Of a DNA stretch of 59,440 bases, positions 36,301 through 40,964 are shown piece by piece. The notes beneath the pieces are model-generated. The model was not told where the DNA came from and searched no databases. It was given only the letters and a program-made list of their open reading frames with translations. Location of the stretch: the NCBI GenBank assembly GCA_045595165.1, contig JAZNZY010000029.1, positions 1 to 59,440 on the forward strand, written 5' to 3'. The position numbers and the translations under genes were made by a program. This stretch comes from SFLA01 sp045595165 (GTDB taxonomy: Bacteria > Bacillota > Clostridia > Oscillospirales > CAG-382). Position 1 is the first letter of the stretch, and each line of letters begins with the position of its first letter.

Positions 36301-36390
36301 GATAACGGTATGTATATCTGGTTTGCGGCAATGCTGGCAAGTGCTGTGGGCTTGGCGGTCCTCACCTTCAAAAAGCGCAAGGCTGTATAA
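27304..36390 (+). CDS. Giant vWA/pilin-repeat surface adhesin (3028 residues)
   Basis: Exported, surface-anchored protein. Order: signal peptide (1-40); a GRVWFDKSVF block near 60; von Willebrand A domain (about 123-390) with the metal site DNSTS and later LLTDG; linker to about 880; two Cna-B-like domains (about 880-1105); then 16 tandem Spy0128/FctA-type pilin domains (about 1110-2990), each with Lys in GxKTLxGR, Glu in the TV(S/T)EV strand and Asn in FxNxY, the residues that form Lys-Asn isopeptide bonds in this family; then TPQLGDDNG, a membrane helix and KKRKAV. The anchor has PQLGD where sortase signals usually read PxTGD. Likely a host- or matrix-binding stalk. A terminator follows. 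No sortase gene in the window. Confidence 0.9.
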   Translation: MKKYNLANRALSVILALCIIIPCIPIISLVGSAAPAAGVAVADPSTANNYHQMLGTDADGNRYSGRVWFDKSVFTYGDEASLPLHSDFSGLAADTIKIDSNFMVVGSALGSTTSVVTTTSTAASVDVVLILDNSTSMYDETNNTSRLEKVVAAANDLIKGITSGDDNRLAIVAYSGEAETLLPLDYYKENASVLSITSSGKGQNRNYYYTASATPVGKTGAVSETFSVSQWGTNVQIGVDMGMKILSNASDPSGRIPIVILLTDGVSNVASTQGWYAPTFTNRGNHGNPTNQYVSFATLLTAAYGRSRITANYGMAPSVYGIGVDLTAGSDASVVMDPANYLKSTGSNVAKATYALFEQWQAATETFSYEYNSGGSKYTWKYEQLPSNYPGTKQDIINNINYVDKYYPIGSEKISEVFGEILIEINEKAFVPLVDKVVQGEVEIDTPLTYVDYIGDYMEVKEFKAVTLFGKIYSVSKSLEAPIITDTVNSDGTVTRKAVTAYIVESDTITNPSLGTTFDVADAVKITVTETYIAENVNGVYEKIGVGKQEVRASIPAAALPLIYDKVVNNQGVITYETNRGEVVPLRLYYTVDIVDSVLDANGDVITDRLSAEYLAKNTNSDGTINFYPGQYGVMNSEETINGVTDIFKGDAHAEATPAMDNRFYYHRNNYPVYITATDKNGDDIVWDADEYGVLYYQGNGIDRTLNDAYKTEYLLYSQVSGLADADQVYTMVAFYRPTTGGAGEAVGYLVYTDWQYLKDSLAYYDDVNKVYINGYENGAFVTSATEGYNVSADVVDAYIAAKGIDKSDVICALGIDTWRTSRLHNMIVSKTTNVTDTAENVVVPVKNEDILHDGNLVAWLGNNGKLTLVPQQGLSVTKTVDQAVSGAETEFEVTVTVNSIDFTPKFLDSDGNAFNSVPVLKNTDTLKTTITLTLTAGETVYITNLPTGVTYTVSEAASNYYKPSYTNEAGVIAANTVTAVSVVNSPKTYGDLVISKEVIHPFGGNLDNEFDFVLTIAGITQWEADNKLSVPAGASVSVSGNIATVTGIKITDGSSVTVTGIPVGAVYTVQENPEKGFALDTAKTTGIAGTISSDVSYADFVNNYDPNPPVNATLTVSGTKTFTTNTDGDWTFNFKVQELMGDGTYVDVSGATASVNMTTGGTKDYSIVFDALYTNVGTHYYRVVEVVGGDANMTYDTTEGLFKVTVSDPGVIDGVLIVDVEAISDSSVSSEVSDDIEHFTVDVDFENHYNANGTHAELNIQKILNNNTGVSIPLNIFEFELKQGSAVIDTVHTDASGKAVISLPIDAAGTYEYTLSEVDGGKSGMTYDDTVYTVIVTAQNVGGQLVATLSVNGTESNTATFTNTYSLDPVSVTLNGSKILQNKALKAGEFSFEIYAADELYHKLTNGYTATATAGDSGIFSFVLPEFTKAGTYRYVITEVVPASAQDNVLNGITYDTSVYHVTVVISDDGSGKLASSVQISKLGTGAVSGITFTNVYNAVGTESLTFEGEKTLVGRELHGSEFTFAIEVEKDGVAQATVNTTNLSTGKIQFPAFTYTEADIGSTYSYRVYEVIPTDALDGVYLGVTYTKTVYSVTVSVKDNGEGGIALDIIGDYEGLDFTNTYNAQPVSVGLDGIKTLNGRELKAGEFEFVLKNSAGTEIETVSNKADGTFVFADLTFTSAGIYKYTVSEVKGGKGGVAYDETVYTVTITVTDNGKGFLNAQTVISGSGTLSFTNVYTTENVTVSIPGVKTLDGRKMEAGEFTFGIYRANVVDGKFEINGDVVVTATNDENGNFVFPEGVFTTPGTSYFVIKEINGGESGITYDTTVYNMTVTVTDNGEGKLVADVAITDIGGNKAELEFHNVFTPADLPVSFGGTKLYNKSLAVGDFSFQLKDEDGNLLQTVSNDASGNYKFDIVYTASDIGKTFKYTVSEVNGGKGGVTYDTAVYEFSVTVVSENGLLVANVSGANTSALNFTNSYGVKPVQTVISGTKILVGRDMANGEFAFVLKDSFGNAIETVSNNGEEFKFSPITYVAAGTYTYTVSEVKGDKGGVTYDETVYTVTVIVTDNGDGTLTAVQVIDGASSLSFTNLYAASGTAYADINGVKALDGRTLKAGEFEFLLEDSAGNDIETASNKADGTFAFTRLTYTSAGVYKYTVTEVKGDKGGVTYDDTVYTVTVTVTDNGKGGFESDISVDKNGVISFNNGYSASSADVTLSGEKTLNGRDIIDGEFEFLLKDLNGNVIRTASSSGNKFSFEKITYTVEGTYTYTVTEVKGDKGGVSYDETVYTVTVTVTDNGEGKLVASVDIDNGGALSFTNNYSASKVDVALKGTKTLTGRDIIDGEFTFQIKDADGYVVGEAVNSGNSFAFDALTFTKAGEYTYTVTEVNGGKGGVTYDNTVYTVTVTVTDNGEGELVATVSGGDVISFKNTYSSASASVELDGTKTLVGRDMADGEFTFLLKDKDGNLVDEAVNAGNVFAFDALTFTKAGEYTYTVSEVNGGKGGVTYDDTVYTVTVTVTDNGAGELVATVEGGDAIAFTNLYNTEDEKVVIGGSKVLAGRDMTDGEFKFLLKDSEGNTVSEAVNAGNSFTFEALAFDKVGTYTYTVSEVKGDKGGVTYDETVYTVTVTVTDNGEGKLVATVEGGEAITFTNTYSAAKADVVISGSKVLTGRDIIDGEFTFQLKDADGDVISEAVNAGNAFTFEALTFDQAGVYTYTVSEAKGDKGGVTYDATVYTVTVTVTDNGEGQLVATVAGGESIKFTNSYAPASVTAELSGTKTLTGRDLLDGEFEFLLKDTDGILLQTVANNADGVFAFEALTFDKVGEYTYTVTEVNGGKGGVTYDATVYTVTVTVTDNGEGQLVATVSGGETINFTNEYSALNASVIVSGIKNLVGRELADGEFAFQLKDKDGNVLQTVRNGADGKIEFAAIEFDKVGEYVYSVTEMLADELGMNYDETIYTVTVTVTDNGEGQLTASVTVSGDGVIEFNNEYIPQTPQLGDDNGMYIWFAAMLASAVGLAVLTFKKRKAV
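33244..35937 (+). repeat. Near-identical DNA repeats encoding pilin domains 8-15
   Basis: Eight units of about 330-345 bp; the stretch encoding TVYTVTVTVTDNG recurs with only scattered silent changes. Earlier units (30.6-33.2 kb) are more divergent. The pattern suggests recent duplication or gene conversion. Confidence 0.85.
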
Positions 36391-36402
36391 ACCATAAAAC
36401 TT

Positions 36403-36430
36403 AAAGGAGGCTGTTTTCAGCCTCCTTTTA
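36403..36430 (+). terminator. Terminator of the adhesin operon
   Basis: Stem AAAGGAGGCTG / CAGCCTCCTTT with a TTTT loop and a following T-rich tract. Confidence 0.88.
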
Positions 36431-36472
36431 CTTTTTATCTGAATAATGTTAACTAAATTAACATAATAATGT

Positions 36473-36501
36473 TTGACAAAACTATTTTTTACTGTTATTA
36501 T
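36473..36501 (+). promoter_or_regulatory. Promoter of the acyltransferase/symporter operon
   Basis: TTGACA (36473-36478), 17 bases, TATTAT (36496-36501), about 35 bases before the start. Confidence 0.7.
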
Positions 36502-36535
36502 ATATGTATAAAAATCCATCGGAGCAGGTATTGAT

Positions 36536-37738
36536 ATGGGCGCAAAGAAAAACAAAAAGTGGATACGCCTCAGGCACACTGTCGTTACAAACATTGTGTT
36601 CCTGTTTCTTTATCCGTACTCCCGTATCAAATACGGAATAAAGATCGAAAAATTCGCGGATTCAAAACGGCAGTATTTGGTTTTGCTCAATCACCAGACT
36701 CCCTTTGATCAATTCTTTGTGGGAATGTCCTTCAACCGCAAAGCGATGTATTATCTTGCAACGGAGGATATATTCTCCAAAGGGCTGTTATCCAGGCTCA
36801 TTCGGTTCCTCGTTGCACCTATCCCCATTAAAAAACAGACTACAGACCTTAAAGCAGTAATGACCTGTATCCGCGTTGCCCGCGAGGGAGGAAGCATCGT
36901 CATAGCTCCCGAGGGCAACCGTACGTACAGCGGATGTACCGAATATATGAACCCCGCCATCGTCTCTCTTGCAAGAAAGCTGGCTCTGCCTATCGTATTG
37001 TACCGTCTTGAGGGGGGATACGGCGTACAGCCCCGCTGGAGCGACGTAACCAGAAAAGGTACTATGAGAGGGTACGTTTCCCGTGTTATCGAGCCTGAGG
37101 AATATAAAGCAATGTCCGATGAAGAGCTGTTTTCCGCTATCAAGGAAGGGCTTTACGTTAACGAAGCGGCGGTGAGCGGCGAATTTTTCCACAAAAACCG
37201 CGCCGAATATCTGGAAAGATGCTTTTACATATGTCCTTTCTGCGGATTATCACGTTTTCACAGCGAGGGCGATAAAGTAAAATGCGAAAAATGCGGCAGG
37301 GAAGCGGAGTACACCGTAACCAAGGAGTTCAGGGGTATCGGTTATGACCATCCCTTTAGGTTTGCGGCGGATTGGTACGCTTACCAGGAAGATTACATAA
37401 ATAATCTGGATGTGCTTTCTTTAACCGAAACGCCCGTGTATACCGATACGGCGGATGTGTACCGGGTCATTCTGTATAAAAAACGTTACCGCCTTTCCGA
37501 AAACAGCAATATATCTCTGTACGGCGATAAAATTGTTATAGACGATAAGACCTTTCCTTTTTCAAAAATATCCCACGTTACCGTTCTGGGCAAGAACAAG
37601 CTTAACATATACTTTGAGGATAAGGTGTACCAGCTAAAGGGAAGCAAGCGGTTTAATTCTCTTAAATATATGCATTTTTATTTCCGCTATAAAAATCTTA
37701 CAACAGGAGACAGCAATGGTAAATTTTTGGGACTCTAG
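36536..37738 (+). CDS. PlsC-type lysophospholipid acyltransferase with C-terminal zinc ribbon
   Basis: A 400-residue protein. Residues about 25-215 are a 1-acylglycerol-3-phosphate acyltransferase domain: NHQTPFD (the HX4D catalytic motif, about 50-56) and APEGNRTYSG (EGxR motif, about 123-132). A four-Cys zinc ribbon (CPFC and CEKC, about 233-256) and about 140 residues of unassigned, beta-rich sequence follow. Standard PlsC is about 240 residues, so the C-terminal half is an addition. It should act at the membrane in phospholipid or glycolipid synthesis. The end overlaps the start of the symporter gene by 23 bases. Confidence 0.85.
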   Translation: MGAKKNKKWIRLRHTVVTNIVFLFLYPYSRIKYGIKIEKFADSKRQYLVLLNHQTPFDQFFVGMSFNRKAMYYLATEDIFSKGLLSRLIRFLVAPIPIKKQTTDLKAVMTCIRVAREGGSIVIAPEGNRTYSGCTEYMNPAIVSLARKLALPIVLYRLEGGYGVQPRWSDVTRKGTMRGYVSRVIEPEEYKAMSDEELFSAIKEGLYVNEAAVSGEFFHKNRAEYLERCFYICPFCGLSRFHSEGDKVKCEKCGREAEYTVTKEFRGIGYDHPFRFAADWYAYQEDYINNLDVLSLTETPVYTDTADVYRVILYKKRYRLSENSNISLYGDKIVIDDKTFPFSKISHVTVLGKNKLNIYFEDKVYQLKGSKRFNSLKYMHFYFRYKNLTTGDSNGKFLGL

Positions 37739-39095
37739 CGTATGGGGCGGCTTTATGCTGGTTGCGGTGCTTTTAGCAAGCCTGCTCGTCGCAAATATGC
37801 TTAAAAAATCAATACCTTTTCTTGAAAAATCCTTAATTCCCACCTCCGTTCTCGGCGGCGGAATATTGCTTGTGGTCGCAGTTGTGTATAAGCTGATCAC
37901 GGGTGAGCTTATGTTCGATACCGAATTTTTCGGCGGTAACGGATACGCTAACCTTGAAACTATTACATACCACACCCTTGCTTTGGGCTTTATTTCAACT
38001 GCACTTAAGGCGGGCGGCGGCAAGCTTACCAAAAAGCGCACTACGGAAATTTTCAATACCGGCGTTACCACCGTTGCTACATACCTGCTTCAGGCAGTGG
38101 TCGGTATGGCAATAACCCTTATTGCCGCGCAGGTTATCGAAGGCTTCTTCTCTGCAGCAGGAATACTTCTGGCGTTCGGCTATGGTCAGGGAACAGGTCA
38201 GGCAATGAACTACGGCGGTATTTATGAAACGGATTTCGGCTTTGCAGGCGGTAAGAGCTTCGGTCTTACCATTGCGGCGCTGGGCTTCCTTTCCTCAAGT
38301 ATCGGCGGTGTTATCCACCTCAATATAATGCGCAAAAAGGGTAAGATATTCAATAAATCTACCGAAGGCGCAATTTCCAATAAGCAGATCCAGTCCGAAA
38401 ACGAGATCCCTATGCAGGAAAGCATAGATAAAATGACGGTACAGATCGCCCTTATTGCAGTATCCTATCTGTTTGCCTTCCTGCTTATGATGCTGCTCGG
38501 CAACCTTATCCCCGGTATGAAATCCGTTATCTACGGTTTTAACTTCCTGCTGGGTGTTCTTGCAGCAACCCTGGTAAAGCTTGTGCTTAATTTCCTTTGC
38601 AAGAAAAAGATCGTGAAAAGACAGTACACCAACGATTTTCTTCTTACCCGCGCAGGAAACTTCTTCTTTGATATTATGGTTGTTGCGGGCATTGCCGCAA
38701 TTCGCCTTGATATGCTTGAGAAATATTGGGGCGTAATTATCATTCTCGGTGTTGTGGGCTTGGTTATAACCTATATTTACAACCGCATCGTTGCAAAAAC
38801 TCTGTTCGGCGATTACGTTGAAGAGCAGTTTATGGCTATGTACGGTATGCTTACGGGTACCGCATCCACAGGAATAATTCTTCTCCGCGAGATCGATGGC
38901 GACTTTGCTTCTCCCGCATCGGATAACCTTGTGTACCAGAACTTCCCCGCAATAGTTTTCGGTTTCCCCCTTATGCTTCTTGCTACGCTGGCACCGCAAA
39001 AGCCCATATTCACCTTCATTTTGCTGTTTATATTCTTCGTGGTAATGAATATCATTCTCTTCCGCAAGTTTATATTCAGAAGAAAGAAAAAGTAA
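37716..39095 (+). CDS. Sodium/glutamate symporter family (GltS-like) carrier
   Basis: A 459-residue integral membrane protein with ten or more helices in two halves, matching the ESS/GltS family: LGGGILL in the first half, GYGQGTGQAMNYGG (about 150-165), and TGTASTGIILLREID (about 385-400) as the second-half counterpart. GltS imports glutamate with sodium; this member is longer, with a hydrophilic stretch near 205-245, so its substrate could differ. CAGGAG precedes the ATG at 37716, which lies within the acyltransferase gene, so the two are translated together. A palindromic terminator follows. Confidence 0.85.
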   Translation: MVNFWDSSVWGGFMLVAVLLASLLVANMLKKSIPFLEKSLIPTSVLGGGILLVVAVVYKLITGELMFDTEFFGGNGYANLETITYHTLALGFISTALKAGGGKLTKKRTTEIFNTGVTTVATYLLQAVVGMAITLIAAQVIEGFFSAAGILLAFGYGQGTGQAMNYGGIYETDFGFAGGKSFGLTIAALGFLSSSIGGVIHLNIMRKKGKIFNKSTEGAISNKQIQSENEIPMQESIDKMTVQIALIAVSYLFAFLLMMLLGNLIPGMKSVIYGFNFLLGVLAATLVKLVLNFLCKKKIVKRQYTNDFLLTRAGNFFFDIMVVAGIAAIRLDMLEKYWGVIIILGVVGLVITYIYNRIVAKTLFGDYVEEQFMAMYGMLTGTASTGIILLREIDGDFASPASDNLVYQNFPAIVFGFPLMLLATLAPQKPIFTFILLFIFFVVMNIILFRKFIFRRKKK

Positions 39096-39102
39096 AAAAT
39101 CA

Positions 39103-39135
39103 GCCCCAAGAAAACGTTTTCTTGGGGCGTTTTTG
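39103..39135. terminator. 26-bp perfect palindrome terminator
   Basis: Arms GCCCCAAGAAAAC / GTTTTCTTGGGGC meet with no spacer, then a T-run. The arms resemble the variant hairpin element at 57350-57388. Confidence 0.85.
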
Positions 39136-39216
39136 TCGGGGTCCCCGAGAAGCCGCAAGGCTTCTTGGGGTGATTGTCGGGGTCCCCGAGAAGCCGCAAG
39201 GCTTCTTGGGGTGATT
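39135..39216 (+). repeat. Two identical tandem 41-bp hairpin elements (copies D1, D2)
   Basis: 39135-39175 and 39176-39216 are identical to each other and to the consensus. Each has GGGGTCCCC, arm CCCCGAGAAGCC, loop GCAA and arm GGCTTCTTGGGG. The second copy ends at the stop codon of the last gene of the virion cassette. Confidence 0.9.
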
Positions 39217-39542
39217 TATTCGGCAAGTGTTTCGGTTATTATCCGCCTTTTTAATTCACTCGCTTTTTCCATATAACAGGTATATTCCTTTTCCGCTTTT
39301 TCAAGCTCGTTTTCATCACACTTTCCCCGTGTGTATCTCGCCAGAGTAAGTACCAGCGACGCTATCCTTTCTTCGCCTTCAAGGCGCAAAAGCTCTTGCT
39401 TGTTACGTTCTTGCTTTCGCCGTTCCGCATCGTTTCTCGCCTTGTCTAACGCCCTCTTAAGGAAGGAACACACAAACACGGACACGAACCCGCCGGCGGA
39501 TAAAAACGTCATCAGAGCCTCTGTAAAGCTTTCAAAAACCAT
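39216..39542 (-). CDS. Phage-type membrane/coiled-coil protein
   Basis: A 108-residue protein, the last gene of the virion cassette. One membrane helix (about 10-28), then a long charged coiled coil (KRALDKARNDAERRKQERNKQ onward). This shape resembles small holin-associated proteins of Gram-positive phages (XhlA-like), though the order of helix and coil is reversed, so the match is only by shape. Its start is coupled to the stop of the 29-residue ORF before it (TGATG). No lytic enzyme follows; the hairpin elements begin at its stop codon. Confidence 0.6.
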   Translation of the reverse strand: MVFESFTEALMTFLSAGGFVSVFVCSFLKRALDKARNDAERRKQERNKQELLRLEGEERIASLVLTLARYTRGKCDENELEKAEKEYTCYMEKASELKRRIITETLAE

Positions 39543-39631
39543 CAGATCTCGTAAATCAGATAGGCAATAGCGTCAAACAGTTCAACCAACCGCCGGGTCA
39601 GTATCGTCAGAAATGCTGCTATTTTGCTCAT
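39542..39631 (-). CDS. 29-residue overlapping small ORF after the holin
   Basis: Starts at ATG 39631 (MSKIAAFLTILTRR) inside the holin gene in another frame, with GAAGGAAAAG eight bases upstream, and stops at TGA 39542-39544, sharing one base with the next start (TGATG). The peptide is short, hydrophobic and amphipathic with two Arg in the middle (LFDAIAYLIYEI at the end). The good ribosome site and the stop/start coupling support translation. It could be a membrane peptide aiding lysis, or only a coupling device. Confidence 0.55.
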   Translation of the reverse strand: MSKIAAFLTILTRRLVELFDAIAYLIYEI

Positions 39632-39917
39632 TATTCTTTTCCTTCAGCTGTCTGTAAAGGTTATCGGTATATACGCCTGCGGCGGCGCACAGCACACCTT
39701 GAGTGATACTGGCGAATATCATCGAAAGCACCTGCTGTGTTCCGCTTATGGGGTTTGAAGAGAATATCCACAGCGCCGCAAGACAAATTCCCACGCCTCC
39801 CAATATAAAGGGGATCTTCCAATCGCTTATACGGCTGTTTTTTATAACCGCGCCGATCACGTACAGTATGGGAATAAGCACGTATAACTCTGCGGATATG
39901 TATTCGGTATATTCCAT
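39582..39917 (-). CDS. Phage holin
   Basis: A 111-residue protein with three membrane helices (about 10-24, 34-52, 65-85) and a charged tail. MEYTEYISAELYVLIPILYVIG followed by ISGTQQVLSMIFASITQGVLCAA is the pattern of holins common in clostridial phages (Hol44/holin superfamily V type). Holins make pores that let an endolysin reach the wall, yet no endolysin gene is present in the cassette. It lies 12 bases after the coiled-coil protein gene. Confidence 0.8.
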   Translation of the reverse strand: MEYTEYISAELYVLIPILYVIGAVIKNSRISDWKIPFILGGVGICLAALWIFSSNPISGTQQVLSMIFASITQGVLCAAAGVYTDNLYRQLKEKNNEQNSSISDDTDPAVG

Positions 39918-39929
39918 ATTTTTTACTCC

Positions 39930-40964
39930 TTATTTTGTTTTGTTTTGACCAAGCTTGATTTCGTTTTCGGTGTTTCTTCGTGCTGTTACGTTATCAAGAT
40001 ACGCTTCGGTTTCCTCGGAATCCATATCAAGCAACGCGCACGCTTTGTAAAATTGCTCCATACTTTCGCATCTGGTATAGAGGTAGTCCAGTCTTTCCAT
40101 ATACGCACGCTTTTCCGCATAGGTCTTGCTGTCATCGTAATCGTTAAACAAAAGCTGTGCCATGGTTGTTGCTTTTCTGTGGGCGGCATCGTAAACGGAA
40201 TTGGCGTTTTTAACGATATTTGCGGTATATAACCCTTGTTCGTCCGCCGCTGTGTATCCCAGCGCATCCAATACGAAGATTACCTTGTCCATATAATCAT
40301 CCGCCAAGGTGTATCTTTCGGTAAGCCCTTCGAGATAGTTGCGGATATCGAGATTCTGGTAAGCGTTCTTTACTTTTCCGCCCGTACCGTATCTTTTTAC
40401 AATAGCGGTAGCAAGCTGATGGGCACTCATGGAAGGGTCAAAAAGACCGTCCCCGCTTTCGGAACCGCCTTCGCTTCCCAATGCGCTGTTGTTAACGGTA
40501 ACGTCGCCGTACTTTATCTTGTCTGCCGCCATATCCCGTGCAAGCTGTTCAAGCTCCTTTCGGGCTTTTACGCTGTTTTCCATATAATTGGCGTCCAGGT
40601 TTGCAAAATACTCGTTTTTCTTTTTATTAAGCTCCGTAAGCCCGTCGCTGTGGCTGTCTGCAAGGGAAGATAAAGTGTTGTTGAAGGAAATGTCTGAATT
40701 CAGCTTTGCCTGGGCGCTTTCACCCGAATAGGAAAGTCCGCGGGAAGCAAGAAATTCGCCCGTGTTTTTTTCGTTTACCATTTTTTGCGCCGCGGCGGCG
40801 TTCTTTTTTTGCTCGTAATCCTTGTTTAATGCATCTACGGATGCGTTGTGGTTGGCTTGGTAATTTGCCTTTGCCTTGTTATACAGCTGTGTGAGTACTG
40901 CGGCGGTACCGTAGTTTTTTTCCAGTTCCTTCTTTGTCTGTTCCACTATTTCGCTGTATTTCAT
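39930..40964 (-). CDS. Virion-associated coiled-coil protein, function unknown
   Basis: A 344-residue protein. The N-terminal half is long helix, rich in Ala, Asn, Lys and Glu (about 1-160, with EFLASRGLSYSGESAQAKLN in the middle); a Gly/Ser linker (ALGSEGGSESGDG) follows near 165, then a helical C-terminal half. Its place between the nozzle-like protein and the holin is where podoviruses encode internal (ejection) or tail proteins. It is not a recognisable receptor-binding protein. Its ATG overlaps the upstream stop by four bases. Confidence 0.65.
   Translation of the reverse strand: MKYSEIVEQTKKELEKNYGTAAVLTQLYNKAKANYQANHNASVDALNKDYEQKKNAAAAQKMVNEKNTGEFLASRGLSYSGESAQAKLNSDISFNNTLSSLADSHSDGLTELNKKKNEYFANLDANYMENSVKARKELEQLARDMAADKIKYGDVTVNNSALGSEGGSESGDGLFDPSMSAHQLATAIVKRYGTGGKVKNAYQNLDIRNYLEGLTERYTLADDYMDKVIFVLDALGYTAADEQGLYTANIVKNANSVYDAAHRKATTMAQLLFNDYDDSKTYAEKRAYMERLDYLYTRCESMEQFYKACALLDMDSEETEAYLDNVTARRNTENEIKLGQNKTK

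Noticed and set aside
36276..36390. LPXTG sorting signal of the adhesin
   Set aside because: The nearest motif is PQLGD; the Thr needed by a standard sortase is missing.
34051..36594. 847-codon open frame on the minus strand opposite the adhesin gene
   Set aside because: It mirrors the repeat codons of the real gene, has low-complexity repeated sequence (VIGYGNGYGVDG-like units) with no family, and no ribosome site. The same holds for 28222-29952 and 30580-31323 (minus).
39135..39216. CRISPR array
   Set aside because: Only two abutting 41-bp units without spacers; copies elsewhere are single or paired, and no cas genes are present.
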